NCBI RefSeq assembly: GCF_001544975.2
Contig: NZ_FCOG02000011.1
Span: 62,001 to 126,000 of the forward strand
Length of the DNA stretch: 64,000 nucleotides
Origin: Caballeronia arationis
GTDB lineage: Bacteria > Pseudomonadota > Gammaproteobacteria > Burkholderiales > Burkholderiaceae
Reading direction: 5' to 3'
How positions within the stretch are numbered: position 1 is the stretch's first letter; the number at the start of each line of letters is the position of its first letter. Of this stretch, positions 44,557 through 51,251 are shown piece after piece. The notes beneath the pieces were generated by a model. It had not been told where the DNA came from and did no database searches. It saw only the letters and a program-made list of their open reading frames with translations. Both the position numbers and the translations under genes were made by a program.

Positions 44557-44811
44557 ATGAGCGATAAACAGCAAATCGAAGAACGCGTTAAAGCCATCGT
44601 ATCGGCTCAGCTTCAGGTCCCCGTCACGGACATCAGGAACGAGGACACGATCGTCGCAGTCCTCGGTGCTGACTCGCTCGATGAAGTCGAGATGCTGATG
44701 GCAATCGAGGACGACTTCGGTTTGGACATCCTCGACGAGGACGCGGAAAGCTTCAAGACCGTTCAGAGCATCATCGACTACGTCAAAGGCAAAGTTCCGG
44801 CCACGGTCTGA
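44557..44811 (+). CDS. acpP: Acyl carrier protein
   Basis: 84 residues, ATG 44557 with CTAGGAGAAAGC upstream. The whole sequence has the four-helix ACP pattern. LGADSLDEVEMLMAIED at residues 36-52 holds the phosphopantetheine attachment Ser40 in the DSL motif, close to Ser36 of Escherichia coli ACP; EDDFGLDI and the acidic helix 2-3 follow. KTVQSIIDYV closes it. ACPs carry growing acyl chains and also bind other proteins such as SpoT or IscS. A phage copy might divert lipid synthesis or feed a modifying enzyme. No acyltransferase or synthase lies nearby. It is more likely acquired from bacteria than ancestral to phiKZ-like phages, but this is inference. Confidence 0.88.
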   Translation: MSDKQQIEERVKAIVSAQLQVPVTDIRNEDTIVAVLGADSLDEVEMLMAIEDDFGLDILDEDAESFKTVQSIIDYVKGKVPATV

Positions 44812-45752
44812 TTTTTCTTAACCGGCGCGCGCCGCTTGCGGGAACTTGGCTCCCGCGCTGCGGTGCTCTTTTGTTGGGCGTCGGCGCGCAAACGGCGCGC
44901 CCTGCCCGTTGGGCGTGATGGTGAGCTAACACAATGTGAGGCCCGCGTTTGAACGTCACGCCCGCGCTACCTTGGCGCCGGTAGTCGCAGGGTTGAATTC
45001 AGTGCAACAAACTTAGGCTGCAGTAGTTTAGGTCTCGATCAATCCAAGTGATTGACTTCGATCAGATCGCCTGGGGAGGTGATGTGAGGAAGGCGCTCAT
45101 ACCTGATTTCAATCCTGCGTTTGTCCCAGTCTCCGTCACTCGCTACGCGCTGGTTGGCGCTGGCCGCGAGCGGGGCCCATTCCGAGACTGGATTCCATCA
45201 ACATCCGCAAAACAACCGAAGAGGTCCGCCATGAAGTAGGTTAGCTCACGCTCCCATTTCCAGTCCGATTGACTGAAGCCATCCATCAAGTGACCCTCTA
45301 GTGAGTGGTAAGACATTCCGCATTCAGTCTGGAACATATAGCGTCCACCTACGCGGCTGCGCGGGCCTGGCACGAGCATCGACTCGAGCCAACAAGGCAG
45401 CGCGCAGGCTAGTGCTGGCCTAATTGCTGATCCACTGTTTGCACGACGTCGTGATGGTCTCCCAACTGCTCAGCGGGATAAAACAAAGAGCGTCTGTCTC
45501 CGTACTGCTCAGCCGGACACAGCAGAGCTACGGGCCAATTCCCCAGGATCGCATTACGCGAGGAGGGAGTTGGCCCTAATTGCCTTTTATGCCGTCAATT
45601 CAGCCAGCCAGTGAAACAAACGGAACCCGTGTAAAATCCCGGCCTGTTTGTTTTCCAGAATGCCTCTAAAAACGCTCAGAAACGCTTCTGACGGGCTCGT
45701 GCTGGGAAGTTTATATCTCCACGTCAAATCGTGTAGAGACCAGGAGCCAGAA
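44812..45752. other. 940-base region without a convincing gene
   Basis: It begins GC-rich with several palindromes (GCGCGCC repeats, GCGGGA-TCCCGC). A hairpin GGGCCAA-TTGGCCC spans about 45532-45575, followed by TTGCCTTTTATGCCG. One minus-strand frame at 45143-45337 (MFQTECGMSYHSLEGHLMDGF) has a fair ribosome site (GTAGGTGG) and could be a small gene or gene remnant, but support is weak. Otherwise nothing is recognised. Confidence 0.45.
45532..45593 (+). terminator. Hairpin with TTTTATGCCGTC
   Basis: GGGCCAATTCC (from 45532) pairs with GGAGTTGGCCC ending near 45575; CTTTTATGCCGTC follows. This is one more member of the recurrent class and lies before the small-gene array. Confidence 0.45.
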
Positions 45753-46133
45753 GTGTTTCGACAAGCCACTCTCATTCAGGACATCCGCGAGTTTTTCGCG
45801 ATTATCCAACCGCCGTTGCTGGAAATATTCGAGCAAGACAACGTCTGCTTCTCGGGAGCATCAATCGAGGACACGGTGGAATGGATCATCGCGCAGCAGA
45901 TCGAGAACTGCTACGGCCTGTCCGTTCAAGGACACACCCGCGAGCGCTCGGTCTACAGCGCACTTCACGATCAAGTTGCGAATGCCTTGCCGTATCCCAT
46001 CTCGTTGCCGGTTCGACAGTTAATAAAGGTGCCGTTGATTTACGACGACCAGTCCGTGAGCATCGATCTTCGAGGCACGGATTTGTACGTCTTCTATTAC
46101 ATCGACACCGCCCTCCTTTTCACTAGGCCATGA
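45753..46133 (+). CDS. Array gene 1: diverged paralog family, hypothetical
   Basis: 126 residues from GTG 45753 (FRQATLIQDIREFF), with AGGAGCC seven bases upstream. Frames starting at 45648 or 45660 would add up to 35 residues but have no ribosome site. Helical body with EDTVEWIIAQQIENCYG. The end RGTDLYVFYYIDTALLF carries the C-terminal G-x-D-(L/I)-x-V-F signature shared with the following genes. The stop overlaps the next start (ATGA). Function unknown. Confidence 0.6.
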   Translation: MFRQATLIQDIREFFAIIQPPLLEIFEQDNVCFSGASIEDTVEWIIAQQIENCYGLSVQGHTRERSVYSALHDQVANALPYPISLPVRQLIKVPLIYDDQSVSIDLRGTDLYVFYYIDTALLFTRP

Positions 46134-46759
46134 ACTACCCGATTATTCAAACACTCAGGCTGGACCCGTTCCCCATCGCTTCGATGATTGAAGCGGTCGT
46201 CGGCGACTACCTGGTGAAGCCCGCCCCGGGTATCTATGCGAAGGGGAAGTTCGACCCGGTGATGCATCCGAGCGGCGTCTACTATCAGCAGGGTAGAAAC
46301 GAACGAGGCGACATCGGTAACTTTGTTGTCCGGACAATCGCCGACATACAGCGCGGTACTGAGGTCAGAGACCTGGACGGCAATGTGGTCGTGACGCCCG
46401 GGCAAATCCCAATGCTCTCCAACGATCCGACTCTGCCGACCCGCGGCATGGCGATCATTGAACGCCTCCTCATCGATACGCTTTCGATCTACGGCGACCA
46501 GCGCAAGCGGAGCGCTCGACAAGATGACTTCGCCCAGGTCGCTGCCGTCATCCACCCTGACTATCGCTCGGACCCCGAGATTGCCAATCAGATTCTGGGT
46601 ATGGCAAGCCCCATTCGTGGGCAGGTGCGGGACTTCGCAGGCGAGAACCGCTGGGTCATCCACTTTCTGCACAGGGAAGGCTTCGGCTTAATGGTCGAGA
46701 AAAGCATCGATTTTCGAATCGCTGACTGGCACCGAATGAAAGGATGTGCGTATGACTAG
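46130..46759 (+). CDS. Array gene 2: hypothetical protein
   Basis: 209 residues, ATG 46130 overlapping the previous stop by ATGA. It is longer than its neighbours and beta-rich, with RLDPFPIASMIEAVVGDY at the start and VRDLDGNVVVTPGQIPML in the middle. Its end (RWVIHFLHREGFGLMVEKSIDFRIADWHR) is less like the shared tail of the other array members, so it may be an outlier. It overlaps the next gene by eight bases. Function unknown. Confidence 0.55.
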   Translation: MNYPIIQTLRLDPFPIASMIEAVVGDYLVKPAPGIYAKGKFDPVMHPSGVYYQQGRNERGDIGNFVVRTIADIQRGTEVRDLDGNVVVTPGQIPMLSNDPTLPTRGMAIIERLLIDTLSIYGDQRKRSARQDDFAQVAAVIHPDYRSDPEIANQILGMASPIRGQVRDFAGENRWVIHFLHREGFGLMVEKSIDFRIADWHRMKGCAYD

Positions 46760-47204
46760 AGTGCCAGTGCTCGGGCAGCCGCTCTCGCACTTCGTGCGGC
46801 AGCCCAAACGCCATACGTGGATTGGCATGAGCCACGTGGTGAGCCTGCTGCGCTTGAGGATTCGCGATTACTGGGCCCAACACCGACGCGTGCAGTACGG
46901 CGTTCTCGCCGAGCCGCCTCGCCTGATGGACATCAACATCTGCCCGTTCTTCGATGCGCTCGTACAAGAAATCTTTGGCGGGCATGACGGGGACGTGCGG
47001 AATATGGGACAGCTCGTTCAAAGCGAGGCTGAGCTGAAGAAATTAGGGATCGATGAACGCACCGCTCACGAATTCGCCGAGGAAGCGTTCTCCGCATTCG
47101 TCGAGACGGTCGGGCAAACCATGCCGGAGGTCTCTTTCCAGAACCGAGAGGGCCTCGCGTTCGCGATGACCGAATACGACTTGCTCGTCACCCGCCCGTA
47201 CTAG
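46752..47204 (+). CDS. Array gene 3: diverged paralog family, hypothetical
   Basis: 150 residues from ATG 46752 (MTRVPVLGQPLSHF); AAAGGATG precedes it and it overlaps the previous gene by eight bases. Helical middle with HEFAEEAFSAFVETVGQTMPEVSF. The end NREGLAFAMTEYDLLVTRPY fits the family tail (FxF..YDLLV). Function unknown. Confidence 0.55.
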   Translation: MTRVPVLGQPLSHFVRQPKRHTWIGMSHVVSLLRLRIRDYWAQHRRVQYGVLAEPPRLMDINICPFFDALVQEIFGGHDGDVRNMGQLVQSEAELKKLGIDERTAHEFAEEAFSAFVETVGQTMPEVSFQNREGLAFAMTEYDLLVTRPY

Positions 47205-47226
47205 GGGGTGGCAAGGGGTATAATCC

Positions 47227-47697
47227 ATGAAACCAATAGTCCTCGATACGCGCTCGCTGATCCGGGATTTCCAAGAATACGCGCCGTTCTTCGAGTTCTA
47301 CGATTCCGGCCTGAAGGACCTGGTCCGGGAAGCCATTCTCACCCGCTCCTTCAACAGTCCGTACACGACGAACTACCACCACGGCCATCGCTACGCTCGC
47401 GGTCTCGCGGCGAAGGTAATGGAAGACTTCGAGTACGCGGTCGATCGTCATCACGATCTGTACGGGAAACAAAGTCTGCGTGACATTCTGAATCAGGATC
47501 GCGCCCTGTTCAATCTCGGCGTGATTCGCTTTGTCGCGGAAGAGATGGAACAGGCAGCCGATATATTGCTTCAGCAGCACCTGCGCACCAAACTGTTCGA
47601 GATCGCACAGGACAGTTGCGGCGAGCAGATGCGCCCGCGGTGGATCGGTTCCGATCTGCTGGTCTTCATTCGCTTTCTGACCTCACGGGAGTGTTGA
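47227..47697 (+). CDS. Array gene 4: diverged paralog family, hypothetical
   Basis: 156 residues, ATG 47227 with AAGGGG upstream. Helical throughout, with LIRDFQEYAPFFEFYDSGLK near the start. The end MRPRWIGSDLLVFIRF carries the GSDLLVF signature most clearly. It lies two bases before the next gene start. Function unknown. Confidence 0.6.
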   Translation: MKPIVLDTRSLIRDFQEYAPFFEFYDSGLKDLVREAILTRSFNSPYTTNYHHGHRYARGLAAKVMEDFEYAVDRHHDLYGKQSLRDILNQDRALFNLGVIRFVAEEMEQAADILLQQHLRTKLFEIAQDSCGEQMRPRWIGSDLLVFIRFLTSREC

Positions 47698-47699
47698 CC

Positions 47700-48113
47700 A
47701 TGTACTTCCGCGCGACTCGGAAGCCGCAGACGCTTGTACTGGATTCGCCGCCTGAGCTTCGGATTCTCCGGGCTTGGGTGGCGAATCCTTCTATGCCGAC
47801 TGTTGACATCGACTGGCTGTATTCGCAAATCTTCGATGCGATCGGAAACTATCAGGAAAATATTTGGAAGCAGGAACTGTATGGAGTAGCTGACCGGATG
47901 GCCTTCAGCGACATGCTTTACGGTCACAACGACATGTCGCAGATGGAGCGGGACGATCTGGCGCTGAAGATCATTAGCGCTGGCCAAGCCACTGCCGATT
48001 ACCTGTTTCGTATGCGAGCGTATGAGAGTGACGGTTACTTCCCGTACGCGTTTTCTGAGTTCAGATCCGACGGTCTGTTGGTCTTTCTCGCTCGCCAGCG
48101 AACGGCGAGCTGA
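47700..48113 (+). CDS. Array gene 5: diverged paralog family, hypothetical
   Basis: 137 residues from ATG 47700 (MYFRATRKPQ) with GGGAGTG upstream; a longer frame from 47616 overlaps gene 4 without reason. Helical middle with WLYSQIFDAIGNYQENIWK and DLALKIISAGQATADYLF. The end YFPYAFSEFRSDGLLVFLARQ has the family tail. Function unknown. Confidence 0.6.
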   Translation: MYFRATRKPQTLVLDSPPELRILRAWVANPSMPTVDIDWLYSQIFDAIGNYQENIWKQELYGVADRMAFSDMLYGHNDMSQMERDDLALKIISAGQATADYLFRMRAYESDGYFPYAFSEFRSDGLLVFLARQRTAS

Positions 48114-48133
48114 TTTCATACACGACGAAAAAT

Positions 48134-48664
48134 ATGGGCTATTCATTTTTCAGACCGCGCCACGAGCCGGACAGCGTGATTCTGGAGACACGCATGCTGT
48201 TGGGACCGCTCTTCAGGCGGCTGCCCCATCTCAAGGAAGATACCGACGAGTTCATCGGTCGGGTCCTCGACTGTCTCGCATTCGAGAAGGAAGCGCAGGA
48301 TCAACTGAGCCTCATGTGCGCGGAGCTCGTCGACGACTTGCTGCATATGCCGTTGCCCGAGAGTGGTCCCAAGCTTCGGTTGGGTCGCTTTGACCCCGAA
48401 GAGGAGCGTCAGGAGCGTATCGATATCGTCACGCGCCACTCGAACGAGATGTACAAGTTCGGTCAGGACCTGCTCGAGCAGCTGCAAGCCCTCCGACTGT
48501 ATCGCGGCGGCTACCTGCACTATCAGTTCGGCGAGCTGGTCGGCCATGACATGCTGATGCACCGCCTGATGGTGCCGAAGCTCACGACCAAGATTCCCAT
48601 CGACTATCTGACCGACGAAGACCTCTGGGAACGCAGCCAGGTGCACCGGAGGGGTCGTCGATAA
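48134..48664 (+). CDS. Array gene 6: diverged paralog family, hypothetical
   Basis: 176 residues, ATG 48134 with only a weak ribosome site; alternative starts inside are ATG 48191 and later. It is helical and acidic with DQLSLMCAELVDDLLHM and KFGQDLLEQLQALRLYRGG. The tail YLHYQFGELVGHDMLMHRLMV has the FxxxxGxDxLx form of the family. Function unknown. Confidence 0.55.
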   Translation: MGYSFFRPRHEPDSVILETRMLLGPLFRRLPHLKEDTDEFIGRVLDCLAFEKEAQDQLSLMCAELVDDLLHMPLPESGPKLRLGRFDPEEERQERIDIVTRHSNEMYKFGQDLLEQLQALRLYRGGYLHYQFGELVGHDMLMHRLMVPKLTTKIPIDYLTDEDLWERSQVHRRGRR

Positions 48665-48678
48665 ACAAGGAGCCCAGC

Positions 48679-49086
48679 GTGCCGGAGCATGATCGAGAAG
48701 TCAACTTCTCAAAACGGATGGTTATCCCGGTCGCTGACCTCATCACGCAATACCGTCGAGACTTGACCGGTCTCACGATCACGCCCTTCGGGTTCGAAGA
48801 ACTCGTGAGGCAATGTATCGACATCTACATGGGCTGGGAGGGAGACGAAAGCCAGCTGGCCGAGCTCCCGCAAATTCATCGTATAGAGATCCCAGAGTTG
48901 AGAGGGGAGGATTATCAGGCAGTGTATGAGAAGGTGACGCGTGCCACTCAAACATTCGCCTGTGAATTGTTTGGCCGGTTGTCGCAGGCTGGCGTATTCC
49001 TCAACAGGAACACGTTCGGCAACATCAACTATGCGTTCGATCGCTTCCTCGGCAACGACATCGTCCTCTTTCACTTTCCTTATTAG
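48679..49086 (+). CDS. Array gene 7: diverged paralog family, hypothetical
   Basis: 135 residues from GTG 48679, preceded by AAGGAGCCC, a strong ribosome site. RMVIPVADLITQYRRDL starts the folded part. The middle is helical (YQAVYEKVTRATQTFACELF). The end NINYAFDRFLGNDIVLFHFPY is the clearest family tail with GNDIVLF. Function unknown. Confidence 0.6.
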   Translation: MPEHDREVNFSKRMVIPVADLITQYRRDLTGLTITPFGFEELVRQCIDIYMGWEGDESQLAELPQIHRIEIPELRGEDYQAVYEKVTRATQTFACELFGRLSQAGVFLNRNTFGNINYAFDRFLGNDIVLFHFPY

Positions 49087-49107
49087 CGATTCAATCGGTG
49101 AGCGCCC

Positions 49108-49524
49108 ATGTCGTACAACTATCAGATCGGTCAGGTCATCAGCTTCGACGTCTACCCCACTCCCATTCTGGGCAACAGCTTCGAGTATGTGACGGTCCTC
49201 GCCGTCATGGACCAGTCCACCGCTAACGGCATCATCGATACGGTGGCCAACCACATCAAGATGTATCCGTACTTGAAGCCGCAAGGAACGCCCAACGACC
49301 CGGCTCAGTACAACTACATCAAGGTGCGCACGCAGTCGGGTGCGATCACGGCGCTCGGGATGCCGTGGATCAACGAAAGCACGATCAAGGTCTGGACCTC
49401 ACAGACGATCACCGCTGTCATCAGCGGCGTCACCGCGAGTGACATTCAAGCTGTCCAGAACGCGCTCATTAGCAACGGCTTCCCGAACATCTCCGTCACT
49501 GTCTCGGCAATGCCGGGTTCTTGA
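49108..49524 (+). CDS. Hypothetical protein, probably a small virion protein
   Basis: 138 residues, ATG 49108. It is unlike the array proteins: it is beta-rich with SYNYQIGQVISFDVYPTPILG, then VRTQSGAITALGMPWINEST and a C-terminal VTASDIQAVQNALISNG. The composition (few charges, many Thr, Ile, Ser) suits a small tail or decoration protein. It follows the array by 21 bases and may share its transcript. A hairpin follows at 49643. Confidence 0.5.
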   Translation: MSYNYQIGQVISFDVYPTPILGNSFEYVTVLAVMDQSTANGIIDTVANHIKMYPYLKPQGTPNDPAQYNYIKVRTQSGAITALGMPWINESTIKVWTSQTITAVISGVTASDIQAVQNALISNGFPNISVTVSAMPGS

Positions 49525-49642
49525 TCGGTATATTGTGACAGAGTGCGGGAAACGCACCGTCGCCAAGGGGGAAAGTGGTGAAGTAGTTTCGGGGGTAGTA
49601 CCGCGAGAACCATAGCACGTTGATTGCAATTTCCTTTGTTTG

Positions 49643-49664
49643 CCTCTTCCCTCGGGAAGAGGCT
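49643..49664 (+). terminator. Hairpin after the small-gene array
   Basis: GCCTCTTCC (49643-49651) pairs perfectly with GGAAGAGGC (49656-49664), loop CTCG, followed by TTATTCC. The region 49525-49828 contains no gene; a later run of ten T lies near 49682. Confidence 0.6.
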
Positions 49665-49828
49665 TATTCCCCGCAAAGATGTTTTTTTTTGCCTACCCCT
49701 CGTCAAACGAACTCGCGGCCCAGCTCCAGGGATTGGCGCAATCACGATTTACCTCGACCTTCAACGCGCCATGCAGGGTGGGGACGTTATCCATATCGGA
49801 CACCCTCCCCGCCCACACGACCAACTGC

Positions 49829-50485
49829 TCATTTGGTGATCGTCGTGTAGCTGCTCCTGGTGTTACCTAAGTGCGCGCTGAAGTTTTGAATGTCTATGCC
49901 GAAGCTTGGCGTTGAAACGCTAAACGTTCCTGTTGCTGGGACGCCGGCTTCGTCGAGGCTGATTTTCTGAGTGAAGCCCTGATAGCGAGTAGTTTGCTTA
50001 GTGTCCGTTTCGAAGGGCGTCCCAGCAGCGGTCAGTGCCATCTGAATTGTAACGAAGTCACTTCCATCGACTGAAGGAATCTGACCAGATGCAGTCGCTG
50101 ACTTTGGAGGTCTGCTTCCACCGCCGTCCTTGAACGAAAATTGCACGTCGCCTGCGTATAGTGCGTAAGAATAGGCTTGCGTACAGTCATCCCACCAGGA
50201 CATGTAAACTTCCGCAAACGCGAGGGAGGTTACGGGGGTGCCGCTGCCTTTTGAATGCGTAGCATTTGCGGTAACGGATATAAATACCGTTCCGTCCGTC
50301 CGACAGGTAGCGCTGAAGAACCCCAACCCGCTTGCTGCCGCTCCGGTTGACTTAATGGTTAATACCTCCGCAGCCTGGCCCGATGCAAACATGCTCGAAG
50401 CTGCAATAAACGCGATAGCCGCAAGGGCCTTGCTGATCACCGTGCGACCGTAGTGAAATTGTTGGATGAGGCGACGCATGCTCAT
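49829..50485 (-). CDS. Secreted protein with N-terminal signal peptide
   Basis: 218 residues from ATG 50485 (MSMRRLIQQFHYG), preceded by GAGGGGTCAAA; an extension to 50611 has no site. Residues 1-39 look like a Sec signal peptide: basic start with RR, hydrophobic VISKALAAIAFIAASSMF, then ASGQAAE around the cleavage site. The mature part is beta-rich with Ser, Thr and Gly, and has two Cys (ATCRTDG and DDCTQAY) about 50 residues apart that could form a disulfide bond. Codon use and composition are more mixed than in neighbouring genes. Periplasmic or outer-surface placement in the infected cell is likely; role unknown, perhaps exclusion of other phages. Probable recent acquisition. Confidence 0.55.
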   Translation of the reverse strand: MSMRRLIQQFHYGRTVISKALAAIAFIAASSMFASGQAAEVLTIKSTGAAASGLGFFSATCRTDGTVFISVTANATHSKGSGTPVTSLAFAEVYMSWWDDCTQAYSYALYAGDVQFSFKDGGGSRPPKSATASGQIPSVDGSDFVTIQMALTAAGTPFETDTKQTTRYQGFTQKISLDEAGVPATGTFSVSTPSFGIDIQNFSAHLGNTRSSYTTITK

Positions 50486-51251
50486 TTTGACCCCTCTATC
50501 AGATAGAGTCGCTCGCTGCTGTAGTAACGAAGGTTGCTCAGGGAAAAGGAATGAACTGCTTGCAGCGACTTTCTCCTCTTTAAGGAGATACAGCGAAAGC
50601 GTTAGTGGCACTTATTATCAGCATACGGCAGGTGGACCAAATTTCCGCGCCCGTAAGTCTAACTATAGCAATCCGGAAGGAAAATGAAAGTCTAATATTG
50701 CCGTGAAGCGGCACGGACGGATCCGGTTTCGTTTCAACGAGGAAGCCAAAACACGCACGCTCAGGTCACCCAGGCGATCACGCTTATGAGAAGCTCTTTC
50801 ACTAGCGCGCTCGACGTCGAACTTACCTACCGATTTACTGACGAGCCTTCCTCGGTAGAAAAAATACCGCGCGGGCTCATGATTTGACTGGAAGTGATGC
50901 GCCAGTTCAACTCGTGTAATGACGTTCCTAATGCGCGAGCATGCGGGTGGTAAAAAGGGCATGACAGTGTCCGGTTAGCCTGCTGAGCGGCCTTGGCCGA
51001 TAGCGGGAACTCTGATGGGGATCGGAGGGGTGTCAACGGAGACGATTCGTAGCCGGTGGGTCTCGCGGCCGTCGCGCCTTTACTTCCTTGGAGGAAGCGA
51101 CGGCCGCACCAAGAGACACACCTGGGCTCGTCATCTTCGGCTTTGCTCTGGGAAGAGGCCTTCGGGTCTCTTCCCTTTTTTTTGCCGTCTTCCCGGATCG
51201 AGCGTTTTTTATTGCGCGAATCAATCCTGTACGAGAAAGAAAGGAATTCCC
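50486..51251. promoter_or_regulatory. Divergent control region upstream of DNA polymerase gene
   Basis: 766 bases without a convincing gene between the minus-strand secreted protein and the polymerase gene. It holds an inverted repeat with 11-bp arms, GCGGCCGTCGC (51065-51075) and its complement (51097-51107), whose loop itself contains CTTCC-GGAAG. A strong hairpin at 51151 follows. Some purine-rich stretches look like promoters, but none can be placed exactly. Confidence 0.5.
51151..51183 (+). terminator. Terminator hairpin upstream of DNA polymerase gene
   Basis: GGAAGAGGCC (51151-51160) pairs with GGTCTCTTCC (51165-51174) around TTCG and runs into CTTTTTTTT. It lies 69 bases before the start at 51252, so it could attenuate the polymerase gene or end an upstream leader RNA. 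Confidence 0.75.

Noticed and set aside
44911-44963. GGGCGTG and CACGCCC with TTTGAAC between, tRNA-like
   Set aside because: Only 53 bases, no anticodon or D-arm and the T-stem does not pair; a chance palindrome.
45143-45379. Minus-strand frame MFQTECGMSYHSLEGHLMDGF
   Set aside because: One isolated fair ribosome site but no neighbours or family; kept only as a note in the gene-free region.
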